DNA of 64,000 bases from Mytilinidion resinicola (lineage: Eukaryota > Ascomycota > Dothideomycetes > Mytilinidiales > Mytilinidiaceae). The position numbers were made by a program, and so were the translations under genes. This document shows positions 52,204-62,909 of this stretch, one piece after another. The first letter of the stretch is position 1. Every line of letters starts with the position of its first letter. The notes below the pieces were generated by a model. The model saw only the letters and a list, made by a program, of their open reading frames with translations, was not told the DNA's origin and searched no databases. The stretch covers positions 1,729,838-1,793,837 of the forward strand of contig NW_022985441.1 in the NCBI RefSeq assembly GCF_010093595.1, read 5' to 3'.

Positions 52204-55086
52204 TCACATAGCCTTGTTCTTCTTTCCCGTCGCTTTCTTGTCCGCCTTCCTCTGCACCTCTGCCGCGTTGAGTATCTCAAGCAGTTCCTCCCTCTTCCCC
52301 GCATCCTCCCCCTCTCCCTCCTTCATATCTTGCACTCTCTCTAGAGCTGTTAACCCATCATCCGTCGTCCTCGACTCCATCTCAGCCCCATTCCGCAGAA
52401 GACATCTCACCTCCCTCACCAACCCACTACTAACAGCCTGCTGCAACGGCGTCCACCCATCTTTATCTTGGTAATCTACGTTCGCGCCATTAGAGATCAG
52501 CACCCACATTACTGCCGCACTAGCAGCACAACACAACGCAGTCCACGTATCCTCATCCTGTGCCTCCATGTCGACACCCATGTCTGTCAATCGCTCCGCA
52601 GCCTCTGGTAGTGAGTATTCAGCTGCGATGTGCAATGGCGTGCGGTCACGGCTTGCACGCGCGCTGATATCCGCGCCGGCTTCTAGCAGAATAAGTGCTA
52701 CGTCTTCCCGTTCGTTAATTAGAGCAATGTGGAGCGGGCGGTCTGTGTTTGGTACTTGTGCTTCTATATCCGACCCTGCGGTCAGCAGGAGCGTAACACA
52801 AGTCCGAGACCCCATTGCGCAGGCTTCATGAAGAGGTGTCCAGCCTTGATCATCGACGGCAGAGACATCCGCATCCCGGGAAAGCAGCTCCTTTACGGCG
52901 TCGTCGAGATCATGTTTGGCGGCAAAGTGGAGGGGGGTCGCATTTTTCGCTGTTTTGAGGTCGACATTCGCACCTTTGGACAAGAGGTAGAGAGCCGCGG
53001 ATTCTTGAGCCCAGGTTAGAGCACACGCGAGAGGTGTGTAGCCTTTTGCGGTTTTAGCTTCGATGTCCAGCTCAGGCTGACACACGAGGAAGGATAGGGC
53101 GGAAACGTTGCCTTGGGCCGCGGCAGCGTGGAAAGCACCAGCCGAAGCGTGGTAGAGTGCGTTCATGTTTGCACCGTGGCGTTGAAGGACGGGAAGCATG
53201 CGAAAAGCGAATTGAGAAGCAAGCAGGAAAGGGGTGACTCCAAACTCGTCAACGGCCTCGAGGTCAGCACCGCGGGTGAGAAGTAACTCAATCAGATCTA
53301 TACGGTTGCGGAGGACGGCGACGTGAAGGATTGTGCTGTTGATGCTATCCCGATCTGCGTTTACGTCTGAGACAGAATCGAGCATACGAATGGCGAGGTC
53401 ATTCCAGTCGGGGCCATCACGGAGGAGAACGATGGAGATAGCAGTGTGACCGGGATCTTTACCGCGATTGATAGAAGCACCGTGAAAGAGGAGCAAGTCA
53501 ACAATTTCAGTGTCTTTGCCATCCTTCATAGATAGGATGGCTTCATCGAGAGCGGTGACCTTGCCGCCGTGAAAAGCGTTGATATCGACGCCTGAGTATA
53601 GGATCATCTTTATGATTGGAATGTTACCGTGGCGAATAGCGTAGCAGAGTGGCGTGCTACCGGATTCGAGCTCAATGTTCATATCGCATTGCTGAGCGAT
53701 GAGAGCTTCGATAAGCCCCTCATCAAGCTCCTCGAGCGCATAGTGTAACATTCTGTTCATTGCGAGCGGTTCCACCAAGCGTCCTCCATCTTCAAGAACC
53801 CACGTAAGCCAGTCGTGCTTGCCTGGGTGTGTTTTGCGGAACATCATGCGAGAGTAGCAGAGAGACGTTGTGACCACGAGTGATTTAACCATGGCATGGC
53901 CATCCGCCAAAGCGAATTGAAGCGCAACACTTTCTTTTGGATAATCCTCGCCGCCCAAATGCTGTAAGAGAACCTGGATTACATCTGAATGTTTCTCGGT
54001 TATAGCGAGACGTAGAGCGTCGCTGTTCTTGTAGGTGGCAGTCGCATCGCAACCATGATCGATCAGTCGCTGGACAACCTTTGCATGGCCCTCTGTAGCA
54101 GCAACTTGAATAATTGATAGGCCTTTGGGTCTAATGCTAGCGTCTGCGCCGTGAGCCAGCAGAAAGTCGACTACCTCCAGAGAGCCAAAATGGGCGGCGA
54201 GAAAGAGGGCTGAATGGCCAAATGTATCGACGGCATCGATGTCAATACTTGGATCGGCTTTCAGAAACACCCCGGCGGCGTTAACGTGATTATGGCACGC
54301 TGCCCAGATCAGCGGGGTGCCGCCATTCTCACTCCTCACAAGCGGATCAGCACCACGCTTGAGGAGGAGCTCGGCAGCTCTTGCCTGGCCACAGTCGGCT
54401 GCTAGAATCAACGGAGTGCATCCTCGCTTTGACTTTGCCTCAATGTCCATGCCACGGTCCAACAGGAGCTCAATAGCTGCGAGAGCGCCTTCTGATGCAG
54501 CCCAATGAAGGGCGTTTTTCTGCTCCTTCCCAGACACGAACTCGGGATTGGCACCATGATCCAGAAGTAGCTTCATAATCTCAAGATTGGAATCCTTGGC
54601 TGTAGCGTGGACCAGTGGCGGCAAGCTGCAAGAGCGATGATTTACATCGGCGCCTTTGCCGAGCAGTAGCCTCACGATGTCGACATGACCTCGTACGATA
54701 GCCATGACGAGGGCAGTCCAGCCCCTATTAGTCTCTTCCTCGATATTCGCTCCAGCCTCGAGAATTTCGGTGAATTTCACGACATTTCCGTGGTCGGCCG
54801 ACCCGAAGAAAGCTTCGTAATCGATGGGGTTGACGACAACGAGATCTTCATCGGCTTCGGAGACCTGATCCCAGGATCCGCAGCTGCAGACATCATCGTC
54901 GTTGTCCTCCTGTTTCTTGCGATGCTTGCCAACATCTTCCTTGGGCTCCTTCTCTTTGTGCTCGGTGATGTTGTCCAGTCTTGTTGCACAGTGCAGGAGG
55001 TCGCCTGACAAGTTGTATTGCGTTGCAGGCTCAACAGTTAGAGCCTCAATATCTCGGTTCAGCCCGGATAGGTCCTGCTCTGCCAT
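52204..55086 (-). CDS. Large ankyrin-repeat protein
   Basis: Single exon, 960 aa from ATG 55086 (MAEQDLSG); a TTG 18 nt upstream is in frame. After about 100 residues with acidic and Lys-rich runs and a CSCGSWDQ patch, about 20 ankyrin repeats fill the rest of the protein. Clear units are GWTALVMAIVRGHVDIVRLLLGKGAD-like segments, GCTPLILAADCGQARAAELL, GYTPLACALTWAQESAALYLLSKG, NATPLHFAAKHDLDDAVKELL and GWTPLQQAVSSGLVREVRCLL. The C-terminus is Lys/Glu-rich and ends in KKNKAM. No NACHT, HET or kinase domain is fused to it. Ankyrin arrays bind proteins; partner unknown. Such intronless arrays are abundant in dothideomycetes and often unstable in copy number. Confidence 0.9.
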   Translation of the reverse strand: MAEQDLSGLNRDIEALTVEPATQYNLSGDLLHCATRLDNITEHKEKEPKEDVGKHRKKQEDNDDDVCSCGSWDQVSEADEDLVVVNPIDYEAFFGSADHGNVVKFTEILEAGANIEEETNRGWTALVMAIVRGHVDIVRLLLGKGADVNHRSCSLPPLVHATAKDSNLEIMKLLLDHGANPEFVSGKEQKNALHWAASEGALAAIELLLDRGMDIEAKSKRGCTPLILAADCGQARAAELLLKRGADPLVRSENGGTPLIWAACHNHVNAAGVFLKADPSIDIDAVDTFGHSALFLAAHFGSLEVVDFLLAHGADASIRPKGLSIIQVAATEGHAKVVQRLIDHGCDATATYKNSDALRLAITEKHSDVIQVLLQHLGGEDYPKESVALQFALADGHAMVKSLVVTTSLCYSRMMFRKTHPGKHDWLTWVLEDGGRLVEPLAMNRMLHYALEELDEGLIEALIAQQCDMNIELESGSTPLCYAIRHGNIPIIKMILYSGVDINAFHGGKVTALDEAILSMKDGKDTEIVDLLLFHGASINRGKDPGHTAISIVLLRDGPDWNDLAIRMLDSVSDVNADRDSINSTILHVAVLRNRIDLIELLLTRGADLEAVDEFGVTPFLLASQFAFRMLPVLQRHGANMNALYHASAGAFHAAAAQGNVSALSFLVCQPELDIEAKTAKGYTPLACALTWAQESAALYLLSKGANVDLKTAKNATPLHFAAKHDLDDAVKELLSRDADVSAVDDQGWTPLHEACAMGSRTCVTLLLTAGSDIEAQVPNTDRPLHIALINEREDVALILLEAGADISARASRDRTPLHIAAEYSLPEAAERLTDMGVDMEAQDEDTWTALCCAASAAVMWVLISNGANVDYQDKDGWTPLQQAVSSGLVREVRCLLRNGAEMESRTTDDGLTALERVQDMKEGEGEDAGKREELLEILNAAEVQRKADKKATGKKNKAM

Positions 55087-55985
55087 AATGAATTGCCCTC
55101 TCAAATGAATTATACCTAGGTAGATCTTCGCAGTTTCAGCTTATCGGGCCGCCTCGAGATCAATTCCTGTCGAGAAAAGTTGTTGAGGCACAAGATGCGA
55201 ATTAAGGAAGTAAATAGAGCAAAAGAGGGCTACTTAGGGGGGTCAGAAGGCGTCTTGTTGATAAAGGCAAGCGAAGGCAGCAGTGCCCACCTGCAGGTGA
55301 GGGCGGAGGATGTGCTGCTGCGCCATCCCGCCGGTAGTGTCGCCGTCGGGATTGGAGGATACGCAAAAGGCTGACGCTTGCCTGGCGAATGGCTGCATGC
55401 ATGACTTGATCGCCTTCAGCTCGCTGCCTGGGACGTGCCGCGTGTCGAAACGGGCGAGCCATGAGGCTGAAGCGTGGAGGTGTGGAGATATCCTTCACTG
55501 TTCCGTCTTTTCCAAAACGACCTACCGCCAGATGCGTCGCTGAGCACGAATAGACGCGTTGCATGACAGAGCGTGGTTGAGGCTTCAGCTGAAGGCTTGT
55601 TGAAAGGGGTTAGTTCGATAACTAGGGTAGAGCTGATGGAGGGGCACCTTGGAGGGGCACCTTGGAGGGGCATGTGAGCCTTGCGGTGGTAGATGCCTTC
55701 AAGACTCGATCAGAATACACCGCTCACCCTCCTTCAGTAGTGCGACCTAGCATGATACACCCTTTGCAACGCACGGGTTACTTCCTCCAGCGCTTTGATA
55801 ACCCAGGCACACAGGTGATCTCTGATCTCGCGCCACATTCGATCGGCGCACTCAAACGTCACTGGTGCCCAGGTGTGGACCAACGTTGCTGACGGGGCAT
55901 AACGGCGCCACATCACTTAACCTTTGAACCACCACAACACCTCTCTGTCGCTCTCTTCTCTCACTCTCCCAATCCAACCCTCATT
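55087..55985. other. Divergent intergenic region (ankyrin / HET-C)
   Basis: No coding exon supported. Includes the 13-nt tandem repeat at 55638-55673 and CT-rich leader sequence just upstream of the HET-C start. Confidence 0.5.
55638..55673. repeat. 13-nt tandem repeat, about 2.8 copies
   Basis: GGAGGGGCACCTT occurs at 55638-55650 and 55651-55663, with a partial third copy to 55673. Confidence 0.85.
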
Positions 55986-58422
55986 ATGTCGACCTCTAAG
56001 TACATCTTTCTCCTGGCAATCGCCATCCTGGTGCTCTTGCCGGCACCGGCTGCCGCTTTCGGCGCGGGCAACATCGCGTCCATTTCCAAGGTTGAGGGCC
56101 ACAACTGGCGCCATGGCGATATCGAGGACATGCTGGCCACGGTCGCCTGTCTGCGAGGCCACAAGTGGAATTCGATGATGATCAAGCGAGTCTACTTTGG
56201 CAACTGGCTGCGCGACTACTCACAGGCCGTTGATGTTGGCACCCTCAAAGGCGTCCAAGCCGAGACAATCCGTATATTGGTCTGGATCCTTGCATTCATG
56301 TCCTTTGGCTATGCTACTGCCGAGTTCGAGGTGACTAGTGAGCGCTTGGGTGTTTACCGGCCCGAAGAGCACATCGACAATCCAAAAGACTACGCCGACA
56401 ACGTGGATGCCACCAAGTTTGATCCTCGGTTACGGCCTATTGTGTCTCCGCAGGAGCTAGCAATCGATCCGAATACAGGTAGGCAGCATTTTCAGATCTT
56501 TCAAGCTCTCAGTTCTAGTGCTAAGCCGTCTAGGCATGAAAAATTACATTGCAAATGAGTACGGTGGTTGGGCTACATCCGCTGGCTACATCAAGTTCTC
56601 GTTCTCCCGAGCAATCCACTATGGGCGTATGTACACTCATGGCCAAACCCGTGGTCGTGAGGAAGATCTCTGTGAAGCTTTAAGATGCTTGGGCCAAGGC
56701 CTACACTGTCTGGAAGATTTTGGCGCTCACACTAACTACACCGAACTCGTTCTACGTGAGCTAGGTTTCACAAACGTCTTTGCTCACACCGGAACGGCCA
56801 GTCAGATCAATCTCCATGGAAAGCACGTCTTTCCTCTTGTCACTGGCACCTTCGGTGGAGTCGACTTCCTGCATTCCGTTCTCGGCGAAGCGAATGATCA
56901 CTTCACGCAATCTGAAGTCGACGAAGTAAACACAGCACTGGCAGACGCTGTAGCTGGCAACAATAAGCGCGGCCCCGGTGGTGAATCTGGGTGCGATGCA
57001 TTGACGGGTCTCCTATCTAAAGTCCCGGGCACTGGAAATCTAATAGAGGAGGCTAGGGTACTTCAAGCTCAGTCAGATCGCCAGTTCGAAGAGAACTCTC
57101 GAGCCACAAGCGGTGGCTACAGTCAGGACCCCTACGGTAGCTATGGACAAGATCCATATAACAGCTCTAGAGCTGCTCCAGTCCCCCAACAGCACCAGTC
57201 CACGAACTTTGCTGCCCCTCCTGGCTCTGTGGGAGGCCCTCCAGGACCCGGCATCCCAGGAATGAACCCAAATCTGGACCCGTCCATTATCGTGCCTAAG
57301 ATCTACCCCATCCTCGCCTTCCGCGACAATGTCGTCCGATCGATCTCCGCCATTATCTCCAAGATCCCCGGACTGGAGAAGCTCATCGACACCATCACGG
57401 AGCGAGTGACACTATTTGTGCTCTCCCTCCTCGCCCCGTTCATCCAACCCATCATTGCTGCCGCTACAAAGCAGCTAAAGGAAGGATCCTCCGCTGTTGT
57501 CGACAGCAGCGCAAACCACCAGTACGAGCCATGGACGGATCCGCATTGCACCGACCCGACCCACTCCCTATTGTCCAAAGATCACTTCAGCAATATCCTC
57601 AACGAGCCCGCTGGTCAGGTCGCGGCCGCCATTCTGCAATATGTCGCGCCGCGTATCGTCTATGCCTGGGATCATCCCGACGTTCCAGTCGACCAAGTTC
57701 TGAACGATGTTGTCCGCGTTTTCCACCACCCGGCTATCCGCGATCCCAACTGCGAAGTCCACAGGAGCATGTTCGACGTCGTCAAGCGGTGGGTGGCTGA
57801 CCGCGGAGACCGTGGACATTCCTTGAACAACATCCTCTCGTCTGAGAGCGTACGCGCCGGGAAGAACCACTCTGGTGACAACGACCACTCTCACGGCCAA
57901 GGGCAGCATGGGCACTCTGCTCACCAGGCCAGCGCGGCCCATGGTGGTCAGTCTCAAGGCCAGCAATCTGGGTTTCCCAACCTTTCTAACGTCAACATCC
58001 CCGGAATTGGTAACCTTGGCAAACTCTCCTCGGGACCCTTTTCTCTGCTCAACCCGAACCGCCCACGAGATATTGACTTTGAAGGCGCTAGCTCAGATCC
58101 CTATGCTCGTGGTCCGTCACCGCAGCCATCGCCTGGCTGGGGCACTTTCCAGCCCTACGAGAGCCAGTACGTGGGCGGTTTAGCGCCACAAGACTATGCT
58201 TACCAGGCAGCGCAAGGGGGTGCCTATGATCACGGACAGTATGGTGCTGGTGCTCACGGACAGTATCATGCTAGTGCCGGTGGTCCAGGCGTAGCAGATC
58301 ACGCGTATACAGTGCCGACGGCCTATCAGCAAGGGTATGAGCCGTATGGACAACCACCACCGCCGGAAGGCGGACAGGGGCAGTGGAGCGGATATGGAAG
58401 TGGCCCTTACACTCAATACTAG
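55986..58422 (+). CDS. het-c: HET-C-type heterokaryon-incompatibility family protein
   Basis: Exons 55986-56478 and 56534-58422 give 793 aa. The N-terminal 25 residues form a signal peptide (YIFLLAIAILVLLPAPAAAFG). The Het-C domain follows: HNWRHGDIEDMLATVACLRG, RVYFGNWLRDYSQAVDVGTL, then across the intron NEYGGWATSAGYIKFSFSRA and LHCLEDFGAHTNYTELVLRE. In Neurospora, het-c alleles trigger incompatibility in heterokaryons, but orthologues are also found in genomes without that role. The C-terminal third is disordered and rich in Gly, His, Gln and Tyr (HGQYGAGAHGQY), the part that varies most in the family. The second exon keeps phase by completing a Gly codon before MKNYIA. Confidence 0.92.
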
Positions 58423-58931
58423 ATGCAGGTCGTGGCGTTTTGAGCTAGGCTGGGATATCATGGCGGTGGTCTGGGGTGTGAAGGTGGAGTCTTGGTAGTG
58501 ATACGGGATAGGGTGTTTTACAAGGTAATGAGTGTTCACAGTAACAGATAGTGCGAATTCGGACCCTTAATGCTACTACTCTGATGGCGACCCCAATTCC
58601 TTAAAGATACTTCTTTCTCCGCCTCTTTCGCTCTGACATACCCCTCCAGTTTATGAGTTTTCGTAAAATTGTCTGCTACCGTCGCAAGACCTCCAACACA
58701 TTCCGACAAATCCAGATGAAGTATACTGCAACATGTTCAAACAGTCCGAGAGCTTGCCAGGTTACCTCAGACAGCGTCTTCTAAGACTATACGGCCGGGG
58801 CATTAGCTCACTTGCTTCGGAGTTTGGGTAGGGGGCCCTTTCACGCAGAGGCAACTTAGTGTGCACAGATTTGTCTTCTAGCACTGTAGGCCTCGAAAAG
58901 CAGTAAAGCACATGATCATCCTTATGCTCCA
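58423..58931. other. Convergent intergenic region
   Basis: 3' flanks of HET-C and the SnoaL-like part. The piece near 58749-58775 (AGCTTGCCAGG-TT-ACCTCAGA) resembles one at 4657-4684. Confidence 0.45.
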
Positions 58932-59232
58932 TTACTCGTTCTCCGCCAGTCCTCGGTCAATTAGCGCAGTATCTAAATACGCCTTCACTTGCACCACCTT
59001 GCCTTGCCTGTCGAATCGTAGAAACCATGCGTAACACTGGTTGTATGGCCTCCCGTTCTTAAACTCTCCTTCGAACTCCGACTCGATAGCCACCCACTCC
59101 TGCACTCCACCGCCAGCGATGTTGACCACCCGCGGCCGGACTGGGCCTTTCATAGCGCGCGTGATGCGGTCCATGCTATTAGCCTTGAATTCTTCGATGC
59201 CACGGAAGGTCCCTGTGGTGTATGCGTTGCGA
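58932..59232 (-). pseudogene. SnoaL/NTF2-like protein, C-terminal part
   Basis: An exon of about 100 codons with acceptor TTTTAG before 59232 and stop at 58932. It encodes TTGTFRGIEEFKANSMDRIT, then EWVAIESE, NGRPYNQCYAWFLRFD and VQVKAYLDTALI. These are the C-terminal strands of the SnoaL-like/NTF2-like fold, a small barrel used by isomerases, cyclases and many orphan fungal proteins. The matching N-terminal exon is at 60159-60300, about 0.93 kb upstream, a separation far too large for this genome's introns. The phases of the two parts also disagree by one nucleotide. The gene is therefore either broken by an insertion or has an exon I could not find. Confidence 0.55.
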
Positions 59233-59476
59233 CTAAAAGAATTAAGGTGAGGTCTCTCTGGTGAATGGCGGAGCTTAGCAGCCTGCCAAGCAATAGTGTC
59301 GTAAAGGTGTTGTTATAAGTGTGATTAGCCTTAGGAATATATATCCTATAATTTTGCGTCACCAGCTGTCATGTTTCGGCCCGAGTGCACAAACCCTCCG
59401 TTGGCGTACTGGTTACGATTTTGGGAGGAGCACGAACGCTGATCCCACTGTCAACCTTCCTTCTCAATCTTATAAA

Positions 59477-59512
59477 GAGCGTCTAGGCTTAGCCTAGGTT
59501 CGATTCCCGCTC
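59477..59512 (+). repeat. tRNA-like hairpin repeat, copy 1
   Basis: 36 nt: GAGCG (59477-59481) pairs with CGCTC (59508-59512), enclosing hairpin CTAGGC-TTA-GCCTAG (59483-59497) and GGTTCGATTCC, a perfect Pol III B-box/T-arm match. Confidence 0.6.
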
Positions 59513-59574
59513 CGACCTAGCACAAAAAAAATCAATCATATCATATCACCTTATTTCACCTTCCTCTCCTTCAT

Positions 59575-59610
59575 GAGCGTCTAGGCTTAGCCTGGGTCCA
59601 ATTCTCGCTC
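59575..59610 (+). repeat. tRNA-like hairpin repeat, copy 2
   Basis: Same 36-nt layout: GAGCG/CGCTC outer stem and CTAGGC-TTA-GCCTGG inner hairpin with one T-G wobble. The B-box is degraded (GGTCCAATTCT). Confidence 0.55.
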
Positions 59611-59666
59611 TAACCTCCTCGCCTGCACAAAACTCCTCTTAACTACTTCACCTTTATCTCCTTCAT

Positions 59667-59702
59667 GAGCGTCCAGGCTTAGCCTGGATCCAATTCCCGC
59701 TC
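59667..59702 (+). repeat. tRNA-like hairpin repeat, copy 3
   Basis: Same layout; inner hairpin CCAGGC-TTA-GCCTGG, a full C-G pair where copy 1 has T-A. A T-rich run with TTTTTTT begins about 9 nt downstream, which would act as Pol III terminator on the plus strand. Confidence 0.55.
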
Positions 59703-60158
59703 TGAATTCCTTTTTTTCTTTTTGTCCCCTCCCTTTCTCTTTTCACGTGACCACCGCGTTCCCTTTCACAATAAATGATCCACCAGCGTTTGTATTGTTG
59801 ACGAACTAAAAGACCGTGGCGATGTAGCGCGAGGCGGGACATCCAAGGCAGATATTGCCTTCAGGAACTGAACTAGACCCGCCATGCCGATCTGACAGCT
59901 TTTTCACGTCGCCAAGGCAGCATTTACTTATTACTCTGGTCCTTTACAGCCCCAGTGGCCAAGCATGGATATGCAGCTACAGACGCAGTAGGTGGAATCA
60001 GAACTTAGGACTAGGAGGACCTATTCTTCGAATGAAGATTACCGTGACTGAGCTGAATTACTGAAAGTACGAGATCCTACCTTGAGGCGTTTACTCTCAC
60101 CGCTATTACCCCTACTATATGCCAAGATAGGTGACGGGAAATCTCAAAGGTAACGTAC

Positions 60159-60300
60159 CCGAGACTATGGAGGAGCCCATGACACTCCACTCAAAGTCTG
60201 GGGAGACGTGAGACCAGAAGGCGTCGTAGTCCCAGTTGCCTGCTGAAGTGAACATTCCGCGAATGTTTTCGGCGGTCGGGTACGGGGTATCTTGTGCCAT
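60159..60300 (-). pseudogene. SnoaL/NTF2-like protein, N-terminal part
   Basis: Starts MAQDTPYPTAENIRGMF at ATG 60300 and runs to a GTACGT donor after 60159. It holds NWDYDAFWSHVSPDFEWSVMG, the usual first helix and strand of a SnoaL-like fold, with the W-V-G motif before the ligand pocket. Its partner exon is at 58932-59232. Exon lengths (142 and 301 nt) do not sum to a multiple of three codons with the stop, so the joined frame shifts by one. Divergence from other copies is not measurable here. Confidence 0.5.
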
Positions 60301-60778
60301 TTCGGAGAAGGCAATCAATAATGCAGAATGTTGAGCCGGTAGTTGTGATTTTATCGGATAGATGGGCCCGTGAAAAGACCAATTGCTTTTGCTCTATTGC
60401 AAGTCCGGGTATAGCGGAGATACGGTGGAGATAAGTCCTTACGTTAGAGAAGTATGCATCGAGGCTCATGGGAAAGGCATGGAACTTGCTCGTGCATTTC
60501 TCATTGGGTTACCTTTCAAGGTTGATGTTTGATGTACCATTTCTCTATTGGGGAGGAACTTCGACTTTGCACTTAAGGAAGCATCTAATGATAACGAAGA
60601 GCACGACGCTCTCAGGGCTCGAGTGGTATATCAGTAATGTACATCCAGGCCCATGCCCTTCGGGTGTATTAAGAGGAGAACTTTACGCGCTGCAGATCCA
60701 GGGTATCTTCCAATTAATTGCCAACAAGAGACAATACACCAGGTCGTCCCGAAGCTAACTCGCATAGCTTAGCATCTG
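60301..60778. other. Intergenic region
   Basis: Upstream of the SnoaL-like part and 3' of the MFS gene. No feature supported. Confidence 0.45.
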
Positions 60779-62909
60779 CTATCGCTCTCCTACCACCTCC
60801 GAGCTGCGCGACGGATTCGATTGTAAGACCACGGGTGGTAACGATGTCAGCTCGGCTTTAGCTTCCGCGCTACTAATTATACCCTCATCTCTTCCCTCGC
60901 TGCTCATACGTGCGGGCTTGTCGATACCTTGTGCTTTCGCCGCTTTCCCCTTCTTCTCGTCCACTGCTTGTGGACCATTGTGATCAGCCACCTTCACATC
61001 CACGAACAAGACACTTACGACCAGCGCAGTTCCGGCACATGCAAGCTCCAACCAGAAGGCATTCTTAAGCCCCTGCCTCCTTCCCTGATCGTCCTCCGTG
61101 TAAGCAACCACCATATCTGCAACCGCAAGAAAGACAGCAATACTCAATTGCAGCACAGAATTGACCAACGCACCTGCCAGTCCTTGCTGATGTACTGGCA
61201 GATGCGTGCTCATAAACACGCTGACAACATTGAAACTGCCATCGATACCGATGGTCGCGCCCAGCATACTCCAGAACGTGAAGTACCAATAGTTTGCGCC
61301 GTCGGGCGCTAGTGCAAAGAGAAGGGGAGCGACGATCCAGCCGAGACCTGCGAGAATCAAGATTGCAGTACCAGGAATCTTGTGGAGCACAGTCCCGCCA
61401 ACTGTGCCAATGATGCAGCCGCCGAGGGCCATGGGAGTGAACCACCCGACGAGCTGCATGGGTGTACCGCCCATTATTTCGGTCATGCTAGGGAGAATGG
61501 ATTAGTCTAGTCGAAGAGTAGGGTATAGAACAATGCTTACTAGTACGTGCTATAGAGCAAAAAGATACCTAGACTCGCAAAAGAAAAGAACATGGCAATG
61601 ATAAGCGGCGTCATGCTCTTGACCTTGAAGATACTCCCCGGGATCAAAGGGAACTGCAGCTGCGTTAGCAACCTGTAGTCCTTACCTTTCTGTTGACACT
61701 TACTTTAGCGTGGCTATCGAACCAGAATCCAAGCATTAAGCCCGCGATTCCTACTACCAATGTGGTCAAAATGTACCAAGTCTTGATTCCATTAGGTGCA
61801 TGGGCCATGTCCGTGATCGCAAACACGAACAACACAAGCCCACATACAATGAGAAAGGGCCCTTTAAAGTCAATCCCAACACCCCCTTGTCCACTCCTCC
61901 TAAGCTCCCTTTTTTCCGCCCAGTCACTAGGCACACAGAACCACGCTAGTGCAACAGTGCTCGCTGATAGTCCTGCCCCTATCCAGAAGTAGAGGCGCCA
62001 GGTCGAGTATTGGCCCGCGACGCCAGCGAAGAAAATGCCGAGGAAGAATCCAAGCGGAGCACAGGCGCCATAGATAGAGAAGACGATGTTCTTGCGGTAG
62101 CCAGGACGGTAAACGACTCCAAGGAGCATCATACCAGAGGGAAGAAAGGCAGCAGGGCCAAGACCCTGTAGCGCACGGCAGACATCGAGCATGATCTCGT
62201 CCTGAGCAAAAGAAGTGACGACGGAGAAGATCGTAAGCCAGATGACACCAACTAGGTAGGCTATGGAGCCGCCGTACATGTCTAAGATAAGTTAGTGGCT
62301 GAATTGTCGGGTGGAAGGGGCAATGGGTACCGGCAAACCGCCCAAAGATGATCAGGAAGGCAGAGACAACGAGGGAAAAGGCGGCAGCGGGCCATGTCGC
62401 TGACTCAGGAGCGATATTTAGGTCATTAGCGACAGTAGGTAGGACGACGTTGAAGCCGGATACGAAGTACTCCTACGTCGCTCCGTTAGCAAGCGGAATT
62501 TCCTGTCAACTCACAGCGACAGGCTGTAAGTCTATGCACACTCCGTTACCACTGCTTGAGTATCTTTGTGGGACTTAAAAATCTCGGCGCCATGTCGAGT
62601 TTCATGCACCGGAACCTGAGCTGCAGCTTGCCTGACCGTCTCGCTGGCAGCGAGGCTGCTCCGGAGAGTGGTGTCCAGTTTCCAGACTGGCACTCAAGTA
62701 GTGGTAATCCATGTGCACAATCCCATAGCCTAGTACTTTGCTGTGTACAGAGAGCTTACAGTCAACAGTTGCGACATGACAATCGAGTAACAGAACCCAA
62801 ATTCCGCCCACGCCGACGTGAACATTGCTGGTCTCTTGCGGCCTAGCTCCTCCAGATCCTCATCAAGAGCCATTTCTAGATCAAGGGCCGGCTTATCCGA
62901 GTACTCCAT
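60779..62909 (-). CDS. MFS transporter, DHA2-like drug:proton antiporter
   Basis: Exons 62909-62760, 62472-62331, 62281-61704, 61653-61541 and 61487-60779 give 563 aa. It is a plasma- or vacuolar-membrane proton antiporter of the major facilitator superfamily. After a 35-residue cytoplasmic head the helices run through SQLLTEYFVSGFNVVLPTVA, WPAAAFSLVVSAFLIIFGR, LGPAAFLPSGMMLLGVVYRPG and SIYGACAPLGFFLGIFFAGV, up to the last helix (LVVSVLFVDV). The conserved loop between helices 2 and 3 is recast as GRFADMYGG. The C-terminal tail is Lys/Ser-rich. The first intron is 287 nt, long for this genome. It neighbours the broken SnoaL-like gene, which might mark a remnant metabolite locus, but no core synthase is present. 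Confidence 0.9.

Larger units (their letters stand above)
59233..60158. other. 0.93-kb interval between the two SnoaL-like parts
   Basis: Contains the three tRNA-like hairpin units, a homopurine/pyrimidine-rich stretch and no open frame with family features. It begins (on the minus strand) with a good GTACGT donor and ends with a TTTTAG acceptor, so it could be a bloated intron with inserted DNA. Confidence 0.5.
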
